Of a DNA stretch of 64,000 nucleotides, positions 50,390 to 57,756 are shown piece by piece (the stretch's first letter is position 1; each line of letters begins with the position of its first letter). A program made the position numbers and the translations under genes. Source of the DNA: Roseibium aggregatum (GTDB taxonomy: Bacteria > Pseudomonadota > Alphaproteobacteria > Rhizobiales > Stappiaceae); NCBI RefSeq assembly GCF_017309185.1, contig NZ_JAEKJZ010000001.1:558001-622000 (forward strand), given 5' to 3'. Under the pieces are notes generated by a model. That model did not search any database. It saw nothing but the letters and a program-made list of their open reading frames with translations, and was not told the DNA's origin.

Positions 50390-50405
50390 TTGACGTTAAC
50401 GTCAA
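50390..50405. promoter_or_regulatory. Perfect 16-bp palindrome, candidate MerR-family (LiuR-like) operator
   Basis: TTGACGTTAACGTCAA reads the same on both strands. It overlaps a TTGACG -35 (50390-50395) with a TATTGT -10 at 50412-50417 (16-base spacer), 134 bases before the acyl-CoA dehydrogenase start. Its form resembles the ACGT-centred palindromes of LiuR, the MerR-family repressor of branched-chain amino acid and fatty acid catabolism in proteobacteria. Confidence 0.6.
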
Positions 50406-50538
50406 CAAGGCTATTGTCCTGTCTCAACGCCGTCTTATGTGCCTTTTGCGGATTAGCATTGCTGTCGTCAAGGCATGAAAAAAGCAACAAGCGCTGTTGA
50501 ACCGGGCCGCCAGTGGCCGGTTTCTGGGAGGATTATGG

Positions 50539-52320
50539 ATGTACCGTGCACCTGTCGACGAAATTGCCTTTACCCTGAAGCATATCTGCGGTCTGAGCGA
50601 CCTGCAGGCCAAGGCGCGGCACGCGGAGTTGAGCGACGATCTGGTGGATGCCATCCTGACCGAGGCCGGCCGCTTCGCTTCCGAGGAGATCGCGCCGCTC
50701 AATGCGGTTGCCGACAAGCACGGAACACCGCTTGCGAACGGCGCTGTGTCCACGCCTCCGGGGTGGCGCGAGCTCTATCATGCGTGGATCGAGGGGGGCT
50801 GGAACGGGCTTTCCGCGGCGCCGGAGGCTGGTGGCCAGGGCCTGCCCCACATGCTGTCGGCGGCGACCATGGAAATGTGGAACTCCGGCTCCATGGCGTT
50901 TGCCATCGGACCGACGCTGACCATCGGCGCGATTGAAGCTCTCGAGAAACATGCGTCCGACGACCTGAAGTCCAAATACCTGGAGAAACTTGTGTCCGGG
51001 GAATGGATGGGCACCATGAACCTGACGGAGCCCCAGGCGGGCTCCGATCTCAATGCCCTGAAAGCCAGGGCGGAGCGCAACGGCGACGGCACCTACAGGA
51101 TATTCGGCCAGAAGATCTTCATCACCTATGGCGATCACGATCTGACGGACAACATCGTCCATCTGGTTCTGGCGCGCCTGCCTGACGCGCCCGCCGGCAC
51201 CAGGGGCATCTCGCTTTTTCTGGTTCCAAAATTCTTCGTCGGCGACGACGGGGCGATCGGCGCGCGCAACGATGTGCGCGTGGCCGGTGTCGAACACAAG
51301 ATGGGCATTCACGGCTCGCCGACCTGCACCATGATCTACGGAGACGATGGCGGAGCGACAGGCTGGCTGATCGGCGAGGAGAACCGGGGGCTCGCCTGCA
51401 TGTTCACAATGATGAACAATGCCCGTCTGGCCGTCGGCATCCAGGGGCTTGGCGTGGCCGAACGGGCCTATCAGCATGCCTTGACCTACGCGATCGAACG
51501 CAAGCAGGGCAGGGCGCCGGGAGAGACCGGCGACGGCATGAGCCCGATTGCGCGCCATCCGGATATCAAGCGTATGCTGCTCGCCATGAAGTCCCGGACC
51601 CAGGTTGCCCGCGCGATCTGTTATGCCTGCGCCCATGCCATAGACATGAGCCATGCCGCGGAGGATCCCGCGGACAAGACGTTCTGGGTCGATCGGGCCA
51701 GCTTTCTGACGCCGATTGCCAAGGCGCTGTCGACGGACTTCGGTGTCGAGGTGGCTTCCCTCGGTGTCCAGATCCACGGTGGCATGGGCTTCATCGAGGA
51801 AACGGGCGCCGCCCAGCATCTGCGCGACGCCCGCATCGCCCCGATCTACGAAGGCACCAACGGCATTCAGTCCATCGACCTGGTGATGCGCAAGCTCCCC
51901 CTGTCCGGCGGCGATCACGTAAAGGGCTTTATCGGTGAACTGAAAGCGGTGGCCGAAGAGGTGGCCGCTTCCAACAGGCCGGAGTTCGGCGCGACGGCGG
52001 AACGGCTCGCCGCAAGCATTCAGGACCTTGAGGCCGCAACGGACTATATGCTCTGCGCACAATCGGACGGCAGGGTCGCGGACGCCCTGTCCGGCGCGAC
52101 GCCTTACCTGCGGCTCGCCGGGTTGGCCCTGGGCGGCGCCTTGCTGGCCAAAGGCGCCCTGCGCTCGGCCGGTGAACCGGCGGCGCGGCTCGCGGAGCGC
52201 ACGTTGCTGGCGCGGAATTTCTGCGAGACGATCCTGGGCGAAACGGCGGGTCTGAAATCGGACATTCTTCTGTCCGCCCAGTCCATCCAGGCCTTCGACG
52301 CAGAAGCACTTGCGTCCTGA
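50539..52320 (+). CDS. Acyl-CoA dehydrogenase, long form with C-terminal extension
   Basis: 593-residue FAD-dependent acyl-CoA dehydrogenase. The N-terminal helical domain is followed by FAD-binding motifs (MNLTEPQAGSDLNALKARA and GQKIFITYGDHD), then the C-terminal domain with the catalytic base in PIYEGTNGIQSIDLVMRKL. A C-terminal extension of about 130 residues matches the long-form subgroup that includes DmdC-like enzymes, but no DMSP genes are beside it, so methylmercaptopropionyl-CoA use is not claimed. GGGAGG precedes the ATG. It leads an operon with a crotonase and an SDR, under the palindrome at 50390. Confidence 0.9.
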   Translation: MYRAPVDEIAFTLKHICGLSDLQAKARHAELSDDLVDAILTEAGRFASEEIAPLNAVADKHGTPLANGAVSTPPGWRELYHAWIEGGWNGLSAAPEAGGQGLPHMLSAATMEMWNSGSMAFAIGPTLTIGAIEALEKHASDDLKSKYLEKLVSGEWMGTMNLTEPQAGSDLNALKARAERNGDGTYRIFGQKIFITYGDHDLTDNIVHLVLARLPDAPAGTRGISLFLVPKFFVGDDGAIGARNDVRVAGVEHKMGIHGSPTCTMIYGDDGGATGWLIGEENRGLACMFTMMNNARLAVGIQGLGVAERAYQHALTYAIERKQGRAPGETGDGMSPIARHPDIKRMLLAMKSRTQVARAICYACAHAIDMSHAAEDPADKTFWVDRASFLTPIAKALSTDFGVEVASLGVQIHGGMGFIEETGAAQHLRDARIAPIYEGTNGIQSIDLVMRKLPLSGGDHVKGFIGELKAVAEEVAASNRPEFGATAERLAASIQDLEAATDYMLCAQSDGRVADALSGATPYLRLAGLALGGALLAKGALRSAGEPAARLAERTLLARNFCETILGETAGLKSDILLSAQSIQAFDAEALAS

Positions 52321-52344
52321 CCCCTCCGGCAAGAGAGACCGCTC

Positions 52345-53088
52345 ATGATCCGTATCAGCCTTGAAGACGGCGTCCAGACCCTGCGTCTGGACCGGCCGGA
52401 GAAAAAGAACGCCCTCACCGGGGCCATGTATACCGAACTCGCCGAGGCGCTGGAAAGCGGCAACGGCGACGAAAGCATCCGCTGTCACCTCATTTGCGGT
52501 CAGCCGGAAGTCTTCACCGCCGGCAACGATATCGGTGATTTCCTGAGCTATGCCGGTAAAACGGGTTTGTTGGGAACGCCAGTGGCGCGCTTCCTGCGTG
52601 CGCTCGTGCGAAACGAAAAGCCGCTTGTGGCCGCGGTGGATGGGCTCGCCATCGGCATCGGTACCACCATGCTGATGCATTGCGACATGGTGTTTGCAAG
52701 CCCGCGCACACTGATCCGGTCGCCCTTTGTGGATCTGGGACTGGTGCCGGAAGCCGGGTCGAGTCTGCTCGGGCCGCAGCTCATGGGCCATGCCCGCGCC
52801 TTTGAACTGCTCTGTCTCGGCAGGGCGTTTTCCGCCGAAAAAGCGCTCCAGACCGGACTGGTGAACGAAATTGTCGAGGACGATGTCGACGCTGTCGCCC
52901 TTTCCTGCGCCCGGGAAATCGCGGCGAAACCGCCCGAAGCCATGGCGCTTTCCAGAAAGCTGTTGCGCGGCGACACGTCGGTCCTGTCGGAACGGGTGGA
53001 AGAGGAAATCAGGATCTTCGCCGAACGTTTGAGCGCGCCGGAAACAATTGCCGCCTTCGAGGCCTTCATGACGAAGAAAAAGACCTGA
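52345..53088 (+). CDS. Crotonase family protein, probably enoyl-CoA isomerase-like
   Basis: 247-residue crotonase-fold enzyme. The oxyanion-hole regions FTAGNDIGDFL and DGLAIGIGTTMLMHCD are present. Aligned to rat enoyl-CoA hydratase, the positions of both catalytic glutamates (144 and 164) are Thr and Phe, while a glutamate occurs in LGLVPEAGSS, the position used by PaaG/ECI2-type delta3,delta2-enoyl-CoA isomerases. It should therefore isomerise rather than hydrate. It starts 24 bases after the acyl-CoA dehydrogenase and leads into the SDR gene, a beta-oxidation-like set. Confidence 0.83.
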   Translation: MIRISLEDGVQTLRLDRPEKKNALTGAMYTELAEALESGNGDESIRCHLICGQPEVFTAGNDIGDFLSYAGKTGLLGTPVARFLRALVRNEKPLVAAVDGLAIGIGTTMLMHCDMVFASPRTLIRSPFVDLGLVPEAGSSLLGPQLMGHARAFELLCLGRAFSAEKALQTGLVNEIVEDDVDAVALSCAREIAAKPPEAMALSRKLLRGDTSVLSERVEEEIRIFAERLSAPETIAAFEAFMTKKKT

Positions 53089-53138
53089 ACGCCTGAGAAA
53101 ACAATGTCGCCTTGCGGCGATACCCTGGAGGAAATATC

Positions 53139-54002
53139 ATGTCCCTGAAGGGCAAGACCCTGTTCATCACCGGAGCTTCGCGCGGCATCGGCAAAGCCAT
53201 TGCGCTCAAGGCTGCAAAGGACGGCGCGAATGTCGCCGTCGCCGCGAAAACCGCGGAACCGCATCCGAAGCTGGAGGGCACGATCTTTACCGCCGCCGAA
53301 GAGATCGAGGCCGCCGGCGGCAAGGCTCTGCCGGTCGTGCTCGACGTGCGTGACGACGAGGCGGTGAAGGAGGCCATGGACCGGACGGCGGACCATTTCG
53401 GCGGGCTGGATATCGTCGTCAACAACGCCAGCGCTATCCAGCTGACACCGCTGGCCCAGACCGACATGAAGCGCTTCGATCTGATGCACCAGATCAACAC
53501 GCGCGGCACGCTGGCCTGCTCCAAGCATGCGATCGAGCATCTGAAGGCATCGGACAACCCGCATATCCTGATGCTGTCGCCGCCGCTCGACATGAAGGAA
53601 AAGTGGTTCGCACCCTACACCCCCTACGCGATCGCCAAATACGGCATGAGCCTGGTGGTTCTGGGCCTTGCCGGTGAACTGCGCTCCAAGGGGATCGCCG
53701 TCAACGCGTTGTGGCCGCGAACGACGATCGCGACGGCTGCGATCAAGAATATTATCGGCGGCGACAAGATGATGCGGCAGAGCCGCACGCCCGACATTCT
53801 GGCCGACGCCGCCTACGAGATATTCACCTCGCCATCTAAGGACCTCACGGGCCGGTTCCTCATCGACGACACCTTCCTGGCAAGCCGGGGTGTCACGGAT
53901 TTCGACAAGTACCGCGTCGATCCGACCCTTGCCCTGGCCCCCGACTTCTTCGTGCCGGACGACAGCGAGGCGCCCTGCGATCTGGGGCCGGTCAAGGGCT
54001 GA
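53139..54002 (+). CDS. SDR family oxidoreductase, HSDL2-like
   Basis: 287-residue short-chain dehydrogenase similar to the hydroxysteroid dehydrogenase-like 2 group. Cofactor motif TGASRGIG (about 11-18), NNAS in place of NNAG, and the active-site YAIAKYGMS (Tyr and Lys). The SLYN-type serine is in MLSPPLDM. The C-terminal 40 residues (LASRGVTDFDKYRVDP) are characteristic of the group. GGAGG lies before the ATG at 53139. Last gene of the acyl-CoA operon; substrate is presumably an acyl-CoA-derived alcohol or ketone. Confidence 0.85.
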   Translation: MSLKGKTLFITGASRGIGKAIALKAAKDGANVAVAAKTAEPHPKLEGTIFTAAEEIEAAGGKALPVVLDVRDDEAVKEAMDRTADHFGGLDIVVNNASAIQLTPLAQTDMKRFDLMHQINTRGTLACSKHAIEHLKASDNPHILMLSPPLDMKEKWFAPYTPYAIAKYGMSLVVLGLAGELRSKGIAVNALWPRTTIATAAIKNIIGGDKMMRQSRTPDILADAAYEIFTSPSKDLTGRFLIDDTFLASRGVTDFDKYRVDPTLALAPDFFVPDDSEAPCDLGPVKG

Positions 54003-54029
54003 AGCTCGATCTTGAGAACTCTGAACGAC

Positions 54030-54056
54030 GAACCGCCGGCCGTTGGCTGGCGGTTC
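54030..54056. terminator. Hairpin at the convergent end of the SDR and flavin reductase genes
   Basis: GAACCGCC (54030-54037) pairs with GGCGGTTC (54049-54056), with inner GCC/GGC pairs extending the stem to about 12 bp. It lies between the SDR stop (54002) and the end of the convergent gene at 54069. Little U tract follows, so it may serve both directions weakly. Confidence 0.6.
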
Positions 54057-54068
54057 TTCGGGTCATGA

Positions 54069-54632
54069 TCAGCGCATGGTCTTGAGCGCGGTGGCCCACT
54101 TGGCGAGCTCGCCGAGCATGAGGGAGGCGCCTTCCTTCATCTTGTCGTTTGGCGTGAACTCGCCGTCACCGCCGATATGCTGGGTGAAGAAGGGGATCGG
54201 AACGACCTGCGGCAGGGCGACCATCTGCAGATTGGCCATGAGTTCGCGCAGGGGCTGGGCCGCTCTCAGGCCTCCGGAGACATGGGCGTAGCTGACGATG
54301 CCGGCCGGCTTGTAGTTCCATTCCTTGGCAAGCACCTGGATGGCGTTGACCAGGGAGGCGGGCGGAAAATAGTCGTATTCGGGCGTGACGAAAACATAGG
54401 CGTCTCCGTCCGCGATGATGCTGGCCCACTTCTTGGTGTGATCCTTGGTGTATTGCTGCATGGCCGGGTGGTTCGGCTCGTCAAGCAGCGGCAGACCGAT
54501 GTCGGCCAGATCGACGGCCTCCACCTCGAATGCGCCCTGGGCCTTCGCTTCCTCGACCGCCCAACCGGCAATTTTCGGTCCGACGCGGCCCGGGCGCGTG
54601 GACCCGGTGATGACTTTCAACTTGAGTGACAT
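54069..54632 (-). CDS. NADPH-dependent FMN reductase / quinone reductase family protein
   Basis: 187-residue flavodoxin-fold reductase. The N-terminal phosphate-binding loop GSTRPGRVG (about 10-18), the PEYDYFPPASLVNAI segment (a variant of PEYN) and YAHVSGGLRAAQPLREL are typical of the NADPH-dependent FMN/quinone reductase family. It reduces flavin, quinones or azo compounds. It is divergent from an HxlR-type regulator across a nested palindrome, a layout seen for redox- or quinone-responsive detoxification pairs. Confidence 0.9.
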   Translation of the reverse strand: MSLKLKVITGSTRPGRVGPKIAGWAVEEAKAQGAFEVEAVDLADIGLPLLDEPNHPAMQQYTKDHTKKWASIIADGDAYVFVTPEYDYFPPASLVNAIQVLAKEWNYKPAGIVSYAHVSGGLRAAQPLRELMANLQMVALPQVVPIPFFTQHIGGDGEFTPNDKMKEGASLMLGELAKWATALKTMR

Positions 54633-54667
54633 GGTAGTTTCCTGAGGGAAATGAATTCTGGGAGGAC

Positions 54668-54703
54668 AGTTTCCAAAAGATACCTGGGTATCGACTGGAA
54701 ACT
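54668..54703. promoter_or_regulatory. 36-bp nested palindrome, candidate HxlR operator
   Basis: Outer arms AGTTTCCA (54668-54675) and TGGAAACT (54696-54703), inner arms GATACC (54679-54684) and GGTATC (54687-54692), all centred on the same point (54685.5). The parts TGGAAAC and GGTATC recur at 54750-54756 and 54760-54765, just before the HxlR start at 54770. It lies between the divergent reductase and regulator genes. Confidence 0.65.
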
Positions 54704-54769
54704 GGCGATAAAGTATGCGAGACTTTCAAAAAGGCAAGACGGCACTTTTTGGAAACCGAGGTATCCCCG

Positions 54770-55144
54770 ATGAAACCGCTTCCCCGCCACCAGGATCCCC
54801 GATGCGTACCCGTCCGCAGGCTCTTGCAGACAATCGGCAGCAAATGGTCGACACTGGTGGTCCTTCATCTCGAGGCGGACTCGAAACGGTTTTCCGAGCT
54901 GAAAAGAGCAATCGGCGGCGTCACACAAAAGTCGCTCACATCGACGTTGCGGGAGCTGGAGAGGGACGGTCTGGTGGAGCGGGTGGTGACACCCACGATC
55001 CCGCCGCGCGTGGATTACGCCCTTACCCCCCTGGGTCGGACGCTTCTCGACCCCATCAAGGCCTTGACGAGCTGGGCGATTGAGAACAACGACGCGGTTC
55101 TTGCGGCACGGGCACGATACGAGCGGCTGAACGAGGCCGCTTGA
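54770..55144 (+). CDS. HxlR-family winged-helix transcriptional regulator
   Basis: 124-residue regulator. The winged helix spans about 20-110: VLHLEADSKRFSELKRAI, VTQKSLTSTLRELERDGLV and the wing TIPPRVDYALTPLG. A conserved cysteine near the N terminus (DPRCVPVRRLLQTIG, Cys12) is in the position used for redox or quinone sensing by YodB/HypR-type members. The ATG at 54770 follows GAGG; the TTG at 54749 is also open. It is divergent from the flavin/quinone reductase, which it probably represses along with itself. Sensing by Cys12 is an inference. Confidence 0.87.
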   Translation: MKPLPRHQDPRCVPVRRLLQTIGSKWSTLVVLHLEADSKRFSELKRAIGGVTQKSLTSTLRELERDGLVERVVTPTIPPRVDYALTPLGRTLLDPIKALTSWAIENNDAVLAARARYERLNEAA

Positions 55145-55312
55145 GAGAAGAGTTGAAAACAGGATCTGGATGATGCAGGCTTCGCGGGCCGATGAGGGCG
55201 GCAGCCGGATCCGCGGAAAGCGAAAGCACCCTGACTTCCAATCATATTGCCGGTTTTTCACCTGCGCCCGAGACCAGCGGATCGCCCGGGCATTCGAACC
55301 AGGAGAAAAGCC

Positions 55313-56827
55313 ATGTCTGACGGCAAGTCATCCACTCTTGAGCGTTTCAAGCGATCTGCCCGTGTGCTGAAAAAGGCCTACGCGGAAGGTGAGGCGCAGG
55401 CACTGGCGCGCGTCGCCGCGCACACGCTGCCCGACAAGTCTCTGAAGCATGCGGATTTTCTGCATGTCATTGCTTGCGAGGCCGGTCAGGATAGCTGGCC
55501 GAAACTGAAATTCGCCCTGGAAACCACTGCTATGAACCGGCGTGAGCGGGCGGAGCGCCTCAAGATCGCGCTTTTTCACGGTCAGCACTGGGTTACGGAA
55601 AAGCTCCTGGCCGGAGAGCCGGACCTGAAGGATGACGATTTCGGTCTGCAGATCGCTCTCCTGGACCTGTCGGCTGTGCATGCGGTTCTTGCGGCGGACC
55701 CGTCCGCGGCGGTGCGGACGATTGGTGTCCGGTCTCCGATTCTGCATCTCGCGTATTCAAGGGAGGTCCATCGAAGCCCGGAAAAGGCCGAAGACATGAT
55801 GGCGATAGCCGCGCTTCTGGTCGCAAATGGAGCCGATGTCGACGACGGATACGCTCAGCGCCCCGGAGAAGGCAAACTGTCCGCCCTTTACGGAGCGTTG
55901 TGCCATGCCGACAATTACGAACTGGGCCGCTGGCTGCTGGAGCGGGGCGCCAACCCCAACGACAATGAAAGTCTCTATCACAGCACGGAACTCGAACACT
56001 CCCGGGCTCTGAGGCTTCTGCTTGACTTCGGGGCGATACCGGATGGCACCAATGCCCTGCCGCGCGCGCTCGATTTCGAGAGTGAGGAGAAAGTCCGGCT
56101 GCTGCTCTCAGCGGGCGCCAGTCCCAATGTCACGGAGCCGGACCTTCCCGGTGGGATGCCCATGAACTCGATCCCGTCGCTTCATCACGCCATCCGGAGG
56201 GGCAGGTCGGCCCGGATTGTCGACCTGCTTCTGGAATTCGGTGCCGAGGCCAAGGCCGTTTGGTGCGGGCACACAGCCTATGCGACCGCGCTGATCTACG
56301 GCAACGGACCGGCCGCCAGGTTCCTCGGGGAGCGCGGGTACGCAAGCCCGCTGTCGGACACCGAGAGCGTGCTGGCCGGATGCGCCGAAAGCCCGGCCCA
56401 GACCGGACGACTCGATCCAGCGCATCTAACAAAAGCGGACAGATGCCTTCTCACCGAACTTGCCGCAACTCCGGGGCGGCTGGAGCATCTCGAGGCGCTG
56501 GTGCGGTCCGGGTTCGATCCCGACATGACGGACCACATGGGATTGTCGCCGCTGCAGATCGCCGGGTGGAACGGCCTGGTGCCGGAGATGGCCTATTTCC
56601 TGTCGCTCGGGCCGGACCTGACGCGCAAGAACGGCTATGGCGGAGACGCTCTGGACACGGTCGTCCATGGGGCCGAGTTCGCCCCGAAACGGCCGGAGGC
56701 CGATCACATCGCCTGCGCCCGGCTACTGCTTGAAGCAGGCAGTGTTCTATACCCGGCGTATATCGCCGGGTGTGGCAACGAAGACATGGCGGCGTTCCTT
56801 GAGGACTGGCGCGACACTCGACGCTAG
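55313..56827 (+). CDS. Ankyrin-repeat protein
   Basis: 504-residue cytoplasmic protein without signal or membrane segments. An N-terminal helical part (about 1-110) begins SSTLERFKRSARVLKKAYAEG. From about 165 it carries some eight ankyrin-like units, for example LLVANGADVDDG, WLLERGANPNDN, LLLDFGAIPDG, LLLSAGASPNV, LVRSGFDPDMTDHMGLSPLQIA and LLLEAGSVLYP. Ankyrin stacks bind other proteins; the partner is unknown. AGGAG lies before the ATG. It is followed by an MscS gene after 64 bases on the same strand, which may share its transcript. Confidence 0.85.
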   Translation: MSDGKSSTLERFKRSARVLKKAYAEGEAQALARVAAHTLPDKSLKHADFLHVIACEAGQDSWPKLKFALETTAMNRRERAERLKIALFHGQHWVTEKLLAGEPDLKDDDFGLQIALLDLSAVHAVLAADPSAAVRTIGVRSPILHLAYSREVHRSPEKAEDMMAIAALLVANGADVDDGYAQRPGEGKLSALYGALCHADNYELGRWLLERGANPNDNESLYHSTELEHSRALRLLLDFGAIPDGTNALPRALDFESEEKVRLLLSAGASPNVTEPDLPGGMPMNSIPSLHHAIRRGRSARIVDLLLEFGAEAKAVWCGHTAYATALIYGNGPAARFLGERGYASPLSDTESVLAGCAESPAQTGRLDPAHLTKADRCLLTELAATPGRLEHLEALVRSGFDPDMTDHMGLSPLQIAGWNGLVPEMAYFLSLGPDLTRKNGYGGDALDTVVHGAEFAPKRPEADHIACARLLLEAGSVLYPAYIAGCGNEDMAAFLEDWRDTRR

Positions 56828-56891
56828 CAAGTGCATTCCGGCGCTGTTAAGACTCCCGCAGGGGAAATTTTGTTTGGACGGAGGCGATTTC

Positions 56892-57698
56892 ATGGAAGAA
56901 GCGATGGGTGAGTTCAGCGCGTATACGCCGTTGATCATTAACGCGGCGAAAGCCGTTATTGTCCTGATAGTCGGCTGGATTCTGGCCGGTTTCCTGTCCG
57001 GGATGGTCAGAAGAAGGATCGTCAGTCATCCGCGGATCGACGACACGATCGGTGGCTTCGCCGCGTCGATCGTGCGCTGGCTGGTGCTTCTGGTCACGCT
57101 GATCGCCGTCCTTCAGCTCTTCGGCATTCAGGCGACCAGCCTCGTGGCTGTCCTTGGCGCCGGCACATTGGCGATCGGGCTGGCTTTGCAGGGCACATTG
57201 AGCGACATCGCCGCCGGCGTCATGCTGATCATTTTCCGGCCCTACAAGCTCGGCCAGTTCGTCGACATCGGCGGAACCTCGGGCACGGTGAAGGATCTCA
57301 ACATCTTCGTCACCGAACTCGTGACGCCCGACAATGTCCAGATCATTCTGCCGAACGGCAAGGCCTGGGGAACGGTGATCACCAATTTCTCCGCCCATTC
57401 CACCCGGCGCCTCGATCTGAGCTTCGGCATCGACTACGGCGACGATGCCGACAAGGCCATCCAGATCGTGCTGGACGTGGCCGGCGCGGACGAACGCGTC
57501 CACAAGGATCCCGAACCCTGGGTGCGCGTGACCAATCTCGGCGACAGTTCGGTCGATCTCGGCGTGAGGCTCTGGTGTGACGCCGGAGATTACTGGGAGC
57601 TCAAGTTCCACATGCTCAAGACGGTCAAGGAAGCTTTCGACGCCGGCGGCATTTCCATTCCGTATCCGCACTCGGTGGAAATCCAGAAGGCCGGGTGA
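56892..57698 (+). CDS. Small-conductance mechanosensitive channel (MscS family)
   Basis: 268-residue inner-membrane channel. Three membrane helices occupy about 10-115; the pore-lining third helix has the Gly/Ala-rich pattern GAGTLAIGLALQGTLSDIAAG. The beta domain follows (FRPYKLGQFVDIGGTSGTV, IILPNGKAWGTVITNFS), then the C-terminal domain ending ISIPYPHSVEI. It relieves osmotic downshock or passes small solutes. GGAGG lies before the ATG at 56892. It ends in an intrinsic terminator overlapping the convergent antiporter gene. Confidence 0.93.
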   Translation: MEEAMGEFSAYTPLIINAAKAVIVLIVGWILAGFLSGMVRRRIVSHPRIDDTIGGFAASIVRWLVLLVTLIAVLQLFGIQATSLVAVLGAGTLAIGLALQGTLSDIAAGVMLIIFRPYKLGQFVDIGGTSGTVKDLNIFVTELVTPDNVQIILPNGKAWGTVITNFSAHSTRRLDLSFGIDYGDDADKAIQIVLDVAGADERVHKDPEPWVRVTNLGDSSVDLGVRLWCDAGDYWELKFHMLKTVKEAFDAGGISIPYPHSVEIQKAG

Positions 57699-57724
57699 GG
57701 GCGCCGGCCCGGGACAGAGGAGGG

Positions 57725-57756
57725 GACCGCGTTAGCCTGACGCGGTCTCTTTTTTT
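57725..57756 (+). terminator. Intrinsic terminator of the MscS gene, overlapping the antiporter stop
   Basis: GACCGCGT (57725-57732) pairs with ACGCGGTC (57740-57747) around seven bases, followed by TCTTTTTTT. The hairpin overlaps the antiporter stop codon and last few codons on the other strand. Confidence 0.85.

Noticed and set aside
50539-52320. DMSP-degradation enzyme DmdC
   Set aside because: The long-form acyl-CoA dehydrogenase resembles DmdC in length and start, but no DmdA, DmdB or DmdD partner is beside it and the crotonase is isomerase-like.
50533-52791. 752-residue open frame on the minus strand
   Set aside because: It is antisense to the acyl-CoA dehydrogenase and crotonase genes, both with clear family motifs.
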